Source: Marilutibacter penaei (lineage in GTDB: Bacteria; Pseudomonadota; Gammaproteobacteria; Xanthomonadales; Xanthomonadaceae). From it: 64,000 nt of DNA. Position 1 is the stretch's first letter. Each line of letters begins with the position of its first letter. The DNA lies in the NCBI RefSeq assembly GCF_014145395.1, contig NZ_JACHTE010000007.1, positions 62,001 through 126,000 on the forward strand, in the 5' to 3' direction. Under the pieces are notes generated by a model. It was not told the origin of the DNA, did not search any database, and was given only the letters and a program-made list of their open reading frames with translations. A program made the translations under genes and the position numbers. Of the stretch, positions 37,807-47,362 are shown piece after piece.

Positions 37807-37995
37807 GAAGGAGGTGGCCTTGGTCCGCCTGGACACGCCGTGGATACGTCCTTGTAGGCTCGGGCGCGGCTTGCTCGCCTGCGCAATCCTGCGCAGGCGG
37901 CAAGGCCGGGGCGGGCCATCCATGGCCCACCCGTCCGGCGCGATGCGTCGGACCCCTGCCGCGCACGGTCCAGTCGCACCAAGGCCACCCCCTTC
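37807..37995 (+). repeat. Palindromic element A, copy 1 (enlarged centre)
   Basis: 28-bp arms at 37807-37834 and 37968-37995 are complementary at 25 positions. The conserved core begins ACACGCCGTGGATACGTC and ends GCCGCGCACGG. Where other copies have a simple GCGCGGCATCC hairpin, this copy carries about 90 extra bases with three further hairpins: stems 877-884/891-898, 913-919/922-928 and 933-939/947-953 (last three digits of 37xxx positions). Confidence 0.85.
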
Positions 37996-38085
37996 CCCAA
38001 AAATGCCTGGCGCTTGCGACCAAGGTCAAAAGCAACTCGCGAGCCCGCCGAAGCGACAAAACCGCATGCCGCGACGCCGGCGGTG

Positions 38086-38182
38086 GACGGGGCGGGGGTT
38101 GCGGAGAGTGGGCCACGATGGCCCACGGCCCGATTTAGAGGCAGGACGCCGCCCATGAGGGCGGAGCAACCCCCGCCCCGTC
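38086..38182 (-). repeat. Palindromic element B, copy 1
   Basis: 17-bp perfect outer arms (GACGGGGCGGGGGTTGC and complement) at 38086-38102 and 38166-38182; inner hairpin GTGGGCCA/TGGCCCAC at about 38108-38126. Conserved core includes CTCTCCGC and a GGGCGG...CGTCCTGCC portion when read on the minus strand. Lies 90 bp after A copy 1. With it, this explains the gene-free stretch 37765-38216. Confidence 0.85.
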
Positions 38183-38216
38183 CGGCGACGACTCCGCCCG
38201 AAGCAACCCGCGGAAC

Positions 38217-40982
38217 CTACCGCCGCAATGCCGCCAACAGCGACCGTTCCTCGTCGATGCGGGCCAGATCAGCAGTGTCGTCGGCGTCGCGCTGGTCGGC
38301 GGGGAGGTCCAGCAGCCACTGCACGTCACTGGCACGAATGGCGTCAGCCTCCGCGTCGCGGCCGAGGCGGTCGAGTGCCTCGGCCAGCGCCCAGCCCATC
38401 ACCGGGTCCGGCGGCTCGTCGGGCTCTGCCTCGGCCTGCTGCAGCGTTCGGATGTCGGCCAGCGCCGCCGCCGCACGTGCGTCATGCCCCGCCTGCAGCC
38501 ACGTCAGCGCCTGGATCCGCTCCGCCGCCCGCGTCTGCGGGTGGCCCTCGCCCAGCACCTCGCGCGCCAGCGGCAGCGCCCGTGCGAGCTGCGCCTGCAC
38601 CTCGGCCGGCGGCCGGCCGGCGCGGTGCATCGTGGTGGCGTGGTTGACCTCGACGAAGGCCGTGTCCGGATGCCGCGGGCCGGGGTCGACGCGGCGCGCG
38701 GCCAGCACCTCTTCCTCCAGCACCAGCGCCTCCGCGGTGCGCCCGTCGCGCGCGAGCAGCGCGGCCAGGTTGAGGCGCGTGCGCAGCGTGGCCGGCGCGT
38801 CCTCGCCGAACTGACGGGCGCGGGCGTCCAGCACCTCGCGCATCAGCGGTTCCGCCTCGTCGATCCGGTGCGCGTTGAGCAGCATGTTGGCGAGGTTGCC
38901 GCGCTCGTTGAGGGTGAAGGGGTGCTCGGCCCCCAGCTTGCGCTCGCCCAGGGCCACGCGTTCGGTCTGCAGCGCGACGGCCTCATCGGCATCGCCGTCC
39001 ATGTCGCGCATAACCGCCAGCCGGCCCATGACGACCAGGGTGCGGTTGTCCTCGGCGCCGCGCACGTCGCGCAGGCGCGCATACAGGTCCTCGTGGATGC
39101 GCCGCGCCTCGGCGATGTCGCCCATGCGCGCCATGCTCAGGGCCAGGTCGGCCTGCACGTTGAGCAGCGCCGGGTCGCCCGGCGCGCGGACGGCGGACGC
39201 GTCGTCGTACAGGGCCTGCTGCGCGGCGCGGGCGGCCTCGCGCTCGCCGAGGTTGAACATCGCGATGGCGCGGGTGCGCGCGGCCTCCAGGCGCAGGTCG
39301 TTCCACTCGGCGGCGTCGGCGGCGTCGGGGGGCATGGACCCGGCGCGCGCCAGCACGTCCTCGGCGAGCGCGCGACCGTCGGCAAAGGCATTCGCTTCGA
39401 CGTCGGCCTGTGCCCACGCCTGGCGTGCCTGCAGGGTGTCGAGATGGTCGGCGCCCAGGCGCGCCTCGCGCTCGGTGGCGACGCGCTCGAACACGGTGGC
39501 AGCGGCCGCGGACAGGCCCAGCGCCAGTTGCACGTCGCCGACCGACAGCCGCAGGCGTTCGGCCAGCGCGGGCTGGTCGGCAAAGTCGCGGTCGATCGCG
39601 GCGAGCGCGTTGGCGAGTAGGTGGCGGTCGATCGCCGCGCGCGCGAGGTCGGCGGTGCTGGCCTTGGCGAGCACCGCGTCGAGCTGCGGCATCCGCTCGG
39701 GGGCGTGGTGCCCGATCTGTTCGCGCAGGCCGTCGGACAGGCCCAGGCCCATGCCTTCGATGTCGACGGCTTCAAGCATGGACTGCTGGAAGGCGGCGAC
39801 CTTCTCCAGTTCCGCGCTGCGCTGTTCGGCGATGCGGCGCTGCTCGGTGGCCTGCTGCAAACCATAGAGCGACAGGCCGAGGCCAGCGAGCACGGCGAGC
39901 GCTACGGCGGCGGTGGCGGCCACCGCCAGCCGGTGGCGCCCGAGGAACTTGCGCCAGACATAGCGACGCGTGGCGGGCACGGCCTCGAGCGGGCGACCAT
40001 CGAGGAAACGCTGCAGGTCGGCGGCCAGCGCGGAGGCCGACGGGTAGCGTTCGGCACGGTCGCGTCGCATGGCCCGGGCGACGACCCAGTCGAGTTCGCC
40101 GCGCATGATCCGGCGCAGGTCCCCACGCGGCGTGCCAAGCTGGCGCGCACGCAGGTCGGCGGCCTCCGGCGGCAGGGTGTCGAGGCCCTGCGACAGCGGC
40201 GTCGCGTCGCAGGTATGGATGGCGCGGTCGGTGGACAGGTCGGCCGCCGGACGGTGGCCGGCGATCAGCTCGTACAGCATGACGCCGAGCGAATAGACGT
40301 CGCTGCGGGTGTCGATTTCGACGCCGCCACCATCGAGCCCGGCCTGCTCGGGGCTCATGTAATCCGGCGTGCCGGCGCGGTCGTGGCCGTCGCTGCGCTG
40401 GCCGGCGGTGGCAATGCCGAAGTCGATGATCTTCGGCAGCGGCCGGCCGTCGACCTCGCTGACGAGGATGTTGCCGGGCTTGAGGTCGCGGTGGACGACG
40501 CCCTTCTGGTGGGCGTGCTGCACGCCTTCGCATACGCGGACGAACAGCGCCAGGCGCTCGCGCAGCGGCAGCGCGCGCGTTTCGCAATAGCGGGTCAGGG
40601 GCTCGCCTTCGATGTACTCCATGACGAAGTACGGGTGGCCGTCGCCGGTGGTGCCGGCGTCGTGGACCTGGGCGATCGCCGGGTGGCGCATCTGTGCGAG
40701 CAGCTGGCGTTCGATCTCGAAATGCGCGAGGTGGCGCGCGTCGAGGCGGCGCTGCCGGAGTCGCTTCAAGGCGACGGTGCGGTGCACCGGCTGCAACTGT
40801 TGGGCGCGGTAGACCTCGCCCATGCCACCACGCCCGAGCAGGGCTTCGATGCGGTAGTGGCCGATCATGGCGCCCGGCGGCAGCACGCCGTCGGCGCTGG
40901 CGGCGGACGGGCCGGCGCGGCCCGGCAGCCCTTCGGTCGGCGCGAGGTCGTCGCGCGGGTCTTCGTCGTGGTCGTGGCCCAT
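38217..40982 (-). CDS. Membrane Ser/Thr protein kinase with TPR-rich extracytoplasmic region
   Basis: 921 residues. Kinase domain about 40-320: LLGRGGMGEVYRA glycine loop, K73, HRDLKPGN (164-171), DFG (187-189) and YMSPEQ, all intact. A single membrane helix (about 347-368, RLAVAATAAVALAVLAGLGL) is followed by a C-terminal region of about 530 residues made of degenerate TPR repeats, of the kind seen in PknB-like kinases of this group. Divergent from an FHA-GGDEF gene with 121 bp between, suggesting phospho-dependent partnership. Confidence 0.92.
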   Translation of the reverse strand: MGHDHDEDPRDDLAPTEGLPGRAGPSAASADGVLPPGAMIGHYRIEALLGRGGMGEVYRAQQLQPVHRTVALKRLRQRRLDARHLAHFEIERQLLAQMRHPAIAQVHDAGTTGDGHPYFVMEYIEGEPLTRYCETRALPLRERLALFVRVCEGVQHAHQKGVVHRDLKPGNILVSEVDGRPLPKIIDFGIATAGQRSDGHDRAGTPDYMSPEQAGLDGGGVEIDTRSDVYSLGVMLYELIAGHRPAADLSTDRAIHTCDATPLSQGLDTLPPEAADLRARQLGTPRGDLRRIMRGELDWVVARAMRRDRAERYPSASALAADLQRFLDGRPLEAVPATRRYVWRKFLGRHRLAVAATAAVALAVLAGLGLSLYGLQQATEQRRIAEQRSAELEKVAAFQQSMLEAVDIEGMGLGLSDGLREQIGHHAPERMPQLDAVLAKASTADLARAAIDRHLLANALAAIDRDFADQPALAERLRLSVGDVQLALGLSAAAATVFERVATEREARLGADHLDTLQARQAWAQADVEANAFADGRALAEDVLARAGSMPPDAADAAEWNDLRLEAARTRAIAMFNLGEREAARAAQQALYDDASAVRAPGDPALLNVQADLALSMARMGDIAEARRIHEDLYARLRDVRGAEDNRTLVVMGRLAVMRDMDGDADEAVALQTERVALGERKLGAEHPFTLNERGNLANMLLNAHRIDEAEPLMREVLDARARQFGEDAPATLRTRLNLAALLARDGRTAEALVLEEEVLAARRVDPGPRHPDTAFVEVNHATTMHRAGRPPAEVQAQLARALPLAREVLGEGHPQTRAAERIQALTWLQAGHDARAAAALADIRTLQQAEAEPDEPPDPVMGWALAEALDRLGRDAEADAIRASDVQWLLDLPADQRDADDTADLARIDEERSLLAALRR

Positions 40983-41103
40983 CGTGTTCCCCCTGCCCTG
41001 TCCCCGTCGGTTCGCGCTCCGTGCAGGCCGATCCTACCGGATGCGCCGGGGCGGGGCCTTGCGGCCTTGGGCTACACTCGGGCGCGTTGCGACGCTGATC
41101 CCC

Positions 41104-42000
41104 ATGAGCGACCAGAACACCGACCCCACCACCCTGCAACCGACCCAGCCGAGCCCCGGTCCCCGCCGGGGCGCGCCGCGTTCGGCCTGCGTGGTGGTGA
41201 TCCACGGCGAGGGCCTGGGCAAGCGCGCGGACATCGACGGCACGCCGCTGCTGATCGGCCGCGCGCAGGAGGCCGACCTGTGCCTGCCGGGCAAGTCGGT
41301 GTCGCGCCGGCACTGTGAGATCCGTCAGTCGGGCGAGGACTACCTGCTGCGCGACCTGGGCGCGACCAACACGACGCGCCTCAACGAGCAGCCGGTCGAC
41401 GAGGCGGTGCTGGCGGACGGCGACCACGTGACGGTAGGCGAAACGATCCTGAAGTTCATCAGCGACTCCAGCGTGGAGGCCCATTACCACGAGGAGGTCT
41501 ACCAGCTGGCGACGCACGATGCGCTGACGGAGCTGTGCAACCGGCGGCACTTCATCGAGCTGGCGGACAAGGAGATCGCGCGGGCACAACGGCACGCGCG
41601 GCCGCTGGCGCTGTGCATCGTCGACGTGGATCTGTTCAAGCCGGTCAACGACCAGTACGGGCATATCGCGGGCGACGGGGTGCTGCGGCGGATCGCGATG
41701 GTGATGCGCGAGCTGGTGCGCGGCGAGGACCTGGCGGCGCGGATCGGCGGCGAGGAGTTCGCGGTGCTGTTGCCGGAGGCGGACCTGGACGCGGCGGCGC
41801 ATTTCGCGGAGCGGCTGCGGGCGGCGGTGGCGGCGGAGCCGTTCGTGCTGGGCGGTGAAGCGCGGCGGCTGACGGTCAGCATCGGGATCGCGGGGCTGTC
41901 GACGGCGCACGGGAGTCGCAGTCGCTTGATGCAGGCGGCGGACGCGGCGCTGTACCGGGCGAAGGAATCGGGTCGCGACCGGGTGTGCGTGCAGGGGTGA
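41104..42000 (+). CDS. FHA-GGDEF diguanylate cyclase
   Basis: 298 residues from ATG 41104. FHA domain about 28-120 with LIGRAQEADLCLPGKSVSRR and the phospho-Thr-binding SRRH, then GGDEF about 135-298 with an intact GGEEF and an RGED inhibitory site five residues earlier. FHA domains bind phosphothreonine, and a Ser/Thr kinase gene is divergent next door, so phospho-signal-controlled c-di-GMP synthesis is a natural reading (inference). Followed by the second repeat cluster. Confidence 0.93.
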   Translation: MSDQNTDPTTLQPTQPSPGPRRGAPRSACVVVIHGEGLGKRADIDGTPLLIGRAQEADLCLPGKSVSRRHCEIRQSGEDYLLRDLGATNTTRLNEQPVDEAVLADGDHVTVGETILKFISDSSVEAHYHEEVYQLATHDALTELCNRRHFIELADKEIARAQRHARPLALCIVDVDLFKPVNDQYGHIAGDGVLRRIAMVMRELVRGEDLAARIGGEEFAVLLPEADLDAAAHFAERLRAAVAAEPFVLGGEARRLTVSIGIAGLSTAHGSRSRLMQAADAALYRAKESGRDRVCVQG

Positions 42001-42045
42001 ATTCGGTACGGGCGAAGAGCCCTGGGCCTGCAGATACGCAGGTGT

Positions 42046-42153
42046 GAAGGGGGTGGGTAGGCCCTCCTTGGACACGCCGTAAATACATCCTTGTAGGCTC
42101 GAGCGCGGCATCCTTGCCGCGCACGGTCCAAGGACGCCCTACCCACCCCCTTC
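42046..42153 (+). repeat. Palindromic element A, copy 2
   Basis: 28-bp arms at 42046-42073 and 42126-42153 complementary at 26 positions; arm sequence differs from the other copies. Core begins ACGCCGTAAATACATCC and ends with the hairpin GCGCGGCA/TGCCGCGC. Confidence 0.87.
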
Positions 42154-42273
42154 TCCGAAGCAGTGCGGCCGTTCGCGACATAAGGCTAAGGGCGGACATC
42201 GGATGTCCGCGACACGTCCAGAAGCCGGCAGCAACAAGAAACCGCGAAACCTGACGCCGCGACGCCGGCGGTG

Positions 42274-42370
42274 GACGGGGCGGGGGTTGCGGAGAGTGGG
42301 CCACGATGGCCCACGGCCCGATTTAGAGGCAGGACGCCGACCATGAGGGCGGAGCAACCCCCGCCCCGGC
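42274..42370 (-). repeat. Palindromic element B, copy 2
   Basis: Near-identical to B copy 1: 17-bp arms at 42274-42290 and 42354-42370 (one mismatch), inner hairpin GTGGGCCA/TGGCCCAC. 120 bp after A copy 2, in the same relative orientation as A1-B1. Confidence 0.87.
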
Positions 42371-42449
42371 CGGCGACGGCCCCGCCCGAAGCGGCACGAT
42401 CTTTCCCCGGCTGCGGTCGTTGGCCTGACACGGGCCACCCACTGTCGAG

Positions 42450-42555
42450 ACGCCGGCGGGCTTGCCGTGGCGGGACCGTGCGCGGCATGGATGCCGCGCC
42501 CGAGCCTACATGGACGTATTTACGGCGTGTCCCGGCATGGCAGGCCCGCCGGCTT
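42450..42555 (-). repeat. Palindromic element A, copy 3 (inverted, no B partner)
   Basis: 27-bp arms at 42450-42476 and 42529-42555 complementary at about 23 positions, enclosing the reverse-oriented core (GTGCGCGGCATGGATGCCGC at its left). With A2 and B2 it fills the gene-free stretch 42001-42581. Confidence 0.8.
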
Positions 42556-42581
42556 CCCACGCGAACCGTGCCGACCAAGGA

Positions 42582-43298
42582 CTACGACGCCAATCGGGTA
42601 CGTCCCCACGGCAATCGCCCCCGGAACACCACCAGATAGACCGATACCGTCCACAGGCTCGCGGCGGCCCAGCCGGCCAGGATGTCGGACGGGTAATGCA
42701 CCCCAAGGTACAGCCGCGACATCCCGACCAGGAAGACGAACGGCCCGGCAACGCCCACCACCCACCATCGGGCGCGCGTCGGCCACGCCAGCAGCACCAG
42801 CACCCAGGCCAGCGTCATCGAACCCATCGCATGGCCGCTGGGGAAACTGTAGTTGTGCTCGGGTGCGATCGACTCCCACAGTGCAGGCCGCGCACGTGCG
42901 AACAACAGCTTCGTGCCCATGTTGAGCAGCCCCGAGCCCGCCAGCGCCACGCCCGCGAAGATCGCCTCCCGGTACCGGCGCGCGGTGGCCAGCCCCACCG
43001 TCAGCAGGATGTCGAACGGGACCACGAACCAGGTGTAGCCCAGCTGCGTCACCGTCACGAAGAAGCGGTCCAGGGTCGGGTGGGAGCGATCGTACAGCCA
43101 ATGCAGGATCGCATCGTCGAAGGGAATCGCTTCGTTCTCGTGGATCTCGTCGGCCAGTTCCGCAAAGCCCCACATCGGCAACAGCAGCCCGACGAACAGC
43201 AGCACCACCATCCAGGCGCGTCGGCGGACGAACGCCGCGATCGCGGCGATCGCGTCGTCGAACCTGCCGCGATCCTCGTCCGGGGTGCCCTCAGGCAT
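42582..43298 (-). CDS. PAP2-family membrane phosphatase
   Basis: 238 residues from ATG 43298 (GTG 43313 possible). Five to six membrane helices. Phosphatase motifs are complete: [17 protein letters not shown] and [12 protein letters not shown]. Probably dephosphorylates undecaprenyl-pyrophosphate or phosphatidate at the inner membrane. Its start overlaps the ispG stop by 8 nt, which would couple isoprenoid-precursor synthesis to polyprenyl-lipid recycling (inference from position). Confidence 0.88.
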   Translation of the reverse strand: MPEGTPDEDRGRFDDAIAAIAAFVRRRAWMVVLLFVGLLLPMWGFAELADEIHENEAIPFDDAILHWLYDRSHPTLDRFFVTVTQLGYTWFVVPFDILLTVGLATARRYREAIFAGVALAGSGLLNMGTKLLFARARPALWESIAPEHNYSFPSGHAMGSMTLAWVLVLLAWPTRARWWVVGVAGPFVFLVGMSRLYLGVHYPSDILAGWAAASLWTVSVYLVVFRGRLPWGRTRLAS

Positions 43299-44586
43299 CA
43301 AGCGACGCACCACCGAACTTGCGCTCGACGTAGCGGTCGATCAGCTCGACGAACTCGCGGGCGATGCCTTCGCCGCGCAGGGTGACGGTCTTCTCGCCGT
43401 CCTCGAACACCGGGGCGGACGGCGCTTCGCCGGTGCCCGGCAGCGAGATGCCGATGTTGGCGTGGCGCGATTCGCCCGGGCCGTTGACCACGCAGCCCAT
43501 CACCGCGAGGGTCAGGTTCTCGGCGCCCGGGTGCGTCACCTTCCACTCCGGCATCTTCGCGCGCACGTGGTTCTGCACCTGCTGCGCGAGTTCCTGGAAA
43601 AAGGTGCTGGTGGTGCGGCCGCAGCCCGGGCAGGCGGTGACCATCGGCGTGAACGCGCGCAGGCCCATGGTCTGCAACAGTTCCTGCGCGACGATCACCT
43701 CGTTGCTGCGCGCCTGGCCCGGCTCGGGCGTGAGCGAGATGCGGATGGTGTCGCCGATGCCCTCCTGCATCAGCACCGCGAGCGCGGCACTGGAGGCGAC
43801 GATGCCCTTGCTGCCGATGCCGGCTTCCGTCAGGCCCAGGTGCAGCGCATGGCGGCCGCGGCGCGCGAGTTCGCGATACACGGCGATCAGCTCCTGCACG
43901 CCGCTGACCTTGGCGCTGAGGATGATGCGGTCGGTGGGCAGGCCGATCTCCTCGGCACGTGCGGCCGAATCCAGCGCTGAGCGGATCAAAGCCTCGCGCA
44001 GGACTTCCGCGGCTTCGCGCGGCTGCGCCAGCAGGTGGTTCTCGTCCATGAGCTTCGCCGCCAGCGCCTGGTCGAGCGAGCCCCAGTTGGCGCCGATCCG
44101 GACCGGCTTGCCGTGCTGGATCGCGAGTTCGATCAGGGTCGCGAACTGGCTGTCCTTCTTCTTGCCGAAGCCGACGTTGCCGGGGTTGATGCGGTACTTG
44201 GCCAGCGCTTCGGCGCAGGCCGGCTCGGCGGTGAGCAGCTGGTGCCCGTTGTAGTGGAAGTCGCCGATGATCGGCACTTCGATCCCCATCATCGCCAGCT
44301 TGTCGACGATGCGCGGCACGGCGGCGGCGGCCTCGACGGTGTTGACGGTGACGCGGACCATCTCGGAGCCGGCGCGCCACAGCTCGGCGACCTGCTTGAC
44401 CGTCGAGGCGACGTCGGCGGTGTCGGTGTTGGTCATCGACTGCACCACCACCGGCGCACCGCCGCCCACCCGGACCTTGCCGATCTGGACACCCGTGGTG
44501 TCGCGGCGCGGCGCGGGGCCGAAAGCAGGCGTGGCGCAGGGCAGCGGAACGGGGTCGGCGGGCATGGCGGGAACGGCAGCAGGCAT
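43291..44586 (-). CDS. ispG: 4-hydroxy-3-methylbut-2-enyl-diphosphate synthase
   Basis: 431 residues from ATG 44586. [19 protein letters not shown]-terminus, [12 protein letters not shown], and the [4Fe-4S] ligands in TACPGCGRT and GCVVNGPGE. The penultimate step of the MEP isoprenoid pathway, needing reduced flavodoxin or ferredoxin. The first 25 residues are Pro/Ala-rich. Overlaps the PAP2 gene. Confidence 0.97.
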   Translation of the reverse strand: MPAAVPAMPADPVPLPCATPAFGPAPRRDTTGVQIGKVRVGGGAPVVVQSMTNTDTADVASTVKQVAELWRAGSEMVRVTVNTVEAAAAVPRIVDKLAMMGIEVPIIGDFHYNGHQLLTAEPACAEALAKYRINPGNVGFGKKKDSQFATLIELAIQHGKPVRIGANWGSLDQALAAKLMDENHLLAQPREAAEVLREALIRSALDSAARAEEIGLPTDRIILSAKVSGVQELIAVYRELARRGRHALHLGLTEAGIGSKGIVASSAALAVLMQEGIGDTIRISLTPEPGQARSNEVIVAQELLQTMGLRAFTPMVTACPGCGRTTSTFFQELAQQVQNHVRAKMPEWKVTHPGAENLTLAVMGCVVNGPGESRHANIGISLPGTGEAPSAPVFEDGEKTVTLRGEGIAREFVELIDRYVERKFGGASLDA

Positions 44587-44637
44587 GGGCCCTATTCTAG
44601 GTTCTTCGCCCGCATGCGGCGAGGTGGGCATGAAAAA

Positions 44638-44665
44638 GCCCCCGCCGGCCGAAGTCGACGGGGGC
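44638..44665 (-). terminator. Intrinsic terminator of the DUF1254/DUF1214 gene
   Basis: Stem GCCCCCG/CGGGGGC extended by CG pairs past one mismatch. On the minus strand a five-T run follows (44637-44633). 40 bp after the stop of the lipoprotein gene and 52 bp ahead of the ispG start. Confidence 0.85.
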
Positions 44666-44705
44666 ACGATGACCGGCGCGCCGGGGCGCGGCATCGGACC
44701 GGTCG

Positions 44706-45935
44706 TTACTCCTTGACGACCTCGATCGCGGTGCCGTCCGCCTCGAACGCTTCGATGTACGCCAGCATCGACGGGAAGTCCGTGGGCCGGTAGAAACGGA
44801 TGGTCACGTTCCAGGCCCCCTTTTTCGTGTCGATGTTGTTGGCCATGCCCGGGCAGTTGAAACGGAAGGTCACGCTGCCGTCCGGGTTGGCCTCGGCATT
44901 GCGGCTGCTGAGCGCGTAGTTCTCGGTGGCGATGAAGGCATCAGGCCCGTACGCGGTCGCCGAGAAGAAGCCGCCCTTGTCGAAGTCCAGCGGCGGTTCC
45001 TTCAGGGTCAACTGGGAACAGGCACCCTCCAGCGCTTCCGGACCCGGCACGAACTTGGGCCAGTAGACCGCATGCTCCCTGGGCAGGCCGGCCCAGCCAC
45101 CGGCGGCCGCGATGATGAACTGCTCGGGATCGACCACGTCCTTGGTGCCGAAGGCCTCCCAGGAGTTGACCTTGGCGGCCTGGGTCAGCAACTCGGAGCG
45201 GACCGCGTCGAGGCTGGCACGGTCGAAGCCCTTGGTCGGATACGGAACCGCCGACTTGGCGTCGATGATGTAGGCATCCTGGTGGCGATGGGCATCCGCC
45301 CAGCCTTCCTCGCTGTTCGGCCGGACTTCGGTGCGGATGTTGAGCCAGACGTAGTTGCCGAAGCTGAGGTCGTCCGGGGTCAGGGTGATGGACTCACCCG
45401 GGTAGAGGTGGGCGAAGGAATACTGGTTCTCATCCATGATCTGGATGATCGAGTAGTTGGCCCATTCCGGGTTGGTGATGGTGGCGCCTTCGGACACGTC
45501 GACCACGGCATGGCTGTAGAGCGCGTCCTGGTTCTCGCGGATCACCACCTGGTTGTCGACGGTGGAGTACTCGCGGGAATGGCGGATCCTGTTGATCGGG
45601 ATCTTCTCGCTGTGCTCGGCGAAGTACTTGTCGGTCTCGGCGACGACGAAGTTCTCCTCGGTCACGATGATCTTGCCGTCGGGCGTGCGACCGGCCGACG
45701 TGACCCACTGTTCGGTGTCCGCCTGGCCCATCTCCACCAGTGGCGCGGGCTTCGGGAAGTTGCCGGACTTCTCTTCCGGGGTCTGGGCCGGGCCCGATGC
45801 GGCTTGTTCGGCCGGTGCGGCGTCGGTCGTTTCAGCGGGGGCCACCGCGGGGCCCGCGTCGGTGTCGGTATCCGTCTTTGAACAGGCGGCGAGGACGAGA
45901 CTCGCGCACAGTGCCGCCAACAAGGTCTTTTTCAT
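44706..45935 (-). CDS. DUF1254/DUF1214 lipoprotein
   Basis: 409 residues from ATG 45935. Lipoprotein signal with LVLAAC lipobox, an Asp/Thr/Ala-rich linker, then the DUF1254 part (about 75-190; [20 protein letters not shown]) and DUF1214 C-terminus (about 300-400; [11 protein letters not shown] and [17 protein letters not shown]). Family members are exported proteins of unknown biochemical role, likely periplasmic. Its own terminator follows. Confidence 0.83.
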   Translation of the reverse strand: MKKTLLAALCASLVLAACSKTDTDTDAGPAVAPAETTDAAPAEQAASGPAQTPEEKSGNFPKPAPLVEMGQADTEQWVTSAGRTPDGKIIVTEENFVVAETDKYFAEHSEKIPINRIRHSREYSTVDNQVVIRENQDALYSHAVVDVSEGATITNPEWANYSIIQIMDENQYSFAHLYPGESITLTPDDLSFGNYVWLNIRTEVRPNSEEGWADAHRHQDAYIIDAKSAVPYPTKGFDRASLDAVRSELLTQAAKVNSWEAFGTKDVVDPEQFIIAAAGGWAGLPREHAVYWPKFVPGPEALEGACSQLTLKEPPLDFDKGGFFSATAYGPDAFIATENYALSSRNAEANPDGSVTFRFNCPGMANNIDTKKGAWNVTIRFYRPTDFPSMLAYIEAFEADGTAIEVVKE

Positions 45936-46138
45936 GCAGGTTCTCCAATCCGGGGAGGGCAAGCGCCCGCGGCCGGCGACCCGATGCATCGGGACCTGGC
46001 TTCGTGAACGGGGCCGGGCCATGAAACGCGACGGAAGGTAAAACGGATGTGAACCCCGGCGCGCGCCCGCACATCGCGATCCCTACGTGCGACCGATTGA
46101 CGCATGGGCGGCGTATGCCGGTGGCTTAGCATGTGCGC

Positions 46139-47362
46139 ATGCCCGCGCCCGTCCCGTCCTTGCTGCGCTCCCTATGCACCCTGCGCTGGTGCGCCGTCGC
46201 CGGCCAGGCCGCCACCGTCGCCCTGGCCACCGGCCCGCTGCAGATGCCCCTGCCGGCCGCGCCCCTGTGGGGCGGGATCGCTGCGCTGGCGCTGTTCAAC
46301 CTCGCGGCAAGCGTGCATGCCCGACGGCACCCGGATGGGGTCGCGCCGGCGGCGGTCTTCCTGCACCTGCTGGTCGACATCGTGGTGCTGGCCTGGCTGA
46401 TCGCCTGGAGTGGCGGCATCGCCAATCCGTTCAGTTCCATGTTCCTGATCCCGATCGCGCTGGCCGCCCCCGCGCTGCCGCCGCGGTGGGTCTGGGCCAC
46501 CGCCGCGGCCAGCCTGGGCGGCTTCGTCCTGGCCACCCTGCTCGCGCGGCCGCTGGCGCATGCCCATGGCGACGCCTTCAACCTGCACCTGTGGGGCATG
46601 GCGGTGAACTTCGTGGTGTCGGCCGCGGTGGTGCTGTTCTTCTCGCTGCGACTGGTCGGTGCGCTGCGGCGGCGCGAGCGCGAGCTTGCGGAGCTGCGCG
46701 AGAAGTTCGCGCGCAATGAAGGCATCGTCGCGCTCGCCACGCACGCGGCGGCGGTCGCGCACGAGCTCAACACGCCACTGGCCACGATGACCCTGCTCGC
46801 CGACGAGATCGCCGAGGCGGCGCGCCCAACCCTGCCGGCCGTGGTGGAGGACGCCACGACCCTGCGGCAGCTGCTCGACCAGTGCCGTGACCGCGTACGC
46901 GCACTCGCCTCGCAGGCCGACCCGCAGCGGGTGTCTCCCGAATCGCTGGCCCAGGTGATCGAGCGCTGGCAGCTGGTGCGCCCGGAAGTGGCCTTGTCCA
47001 TCAATGACCGCCTGCCGGTGGGTTTCGCGGTCGAGCCTGCAGTCGGTCACCTGCTGCAGGCCCTGCTCAACAACGCGGCCGACGCCAGCGAGGCGGTCGA
47101 CGACCCGCGGGTGGAACTGGACCTGTCCGAGCGCGACGGCTGGCTGGTCGGCGAAGTGCGCGACCATGGCCGTGGCTTCGAGGCCGGCCTGCCCTTCGCC
47201 CCGGATGCGCTGTTCCGCAGCAGCAAGCCCGACGGACTGGGGGTGGGCCTGGCGCTCTCGCATGCGACGGTGGAGCGGCTTGGCGGACGGCTGACCTCGC
47301 GGCAGGCCGCGCCCGGCCTGCGGGTCCGCTTCGAGCTGCCGCTGGCCAGGGAGGTGCGATGA
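46139..47362 (+). CDS. regB: RegB/PrrB-type redox sensor histidine kinase
   Basis: 407 residues from ATG 46139 (GTG 46133 also possible). Six N-terminal membrane helices with the GGIANPFSS quinone-sensing loop (RegB GGxxNPF motif), a dimerisation domain with H208 in AHELNTPLATM, and C249 41 residues on, matching the spacing of H225 and the redox-active C265 in Rhodobacter RegB. The ATPase domain has NNAADAS, DHGRGF and GLGVGLALS. Should autophosphorylate when the quinone pool is reduced. It overlaps regA by ATGA. Confidence 0.9.
   Translation: MPAPVPSLLRSLCTLRWCAVAGQAATVALATGPLQMPLPAAPLWGGIAALALFNLAASVHARRHPDGVAPAAVFLHLLVDIVVLAWLIAWSGGIANPFSSMFLIPIALAAPALPPRWVWATAAASLGGFVLATLLARPLAHAHGDAFNLHLWGMAVNFVVSAAVVLFFSLRLVGALRRRERELAELREKFARNEGIVALATHAAAVAHELNTPLATMTLLADEIAEAARPTLPAVVEDATTLRQLLDQCRDRVRALASQADPQRVSPESLAQVIERWQLVRPEVALSINDRLPVGFAVEPAVGHLLQALLNNAADASEAVDDPRVELDLSERDGWLVGEVRDHGRGFEAGLPFAPDALFRSSKPDGLGVGLALSHATVERLGGRLTSRQAAPGLRVRFELPLAREVR

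Noticed and set aside
38217-42000. Composite transposon carrying the kinase and cyclase
   Set aside because: The flanking A/B elements encode no transposase and no target-site duplication was visible; kept only as a recombination possibility.
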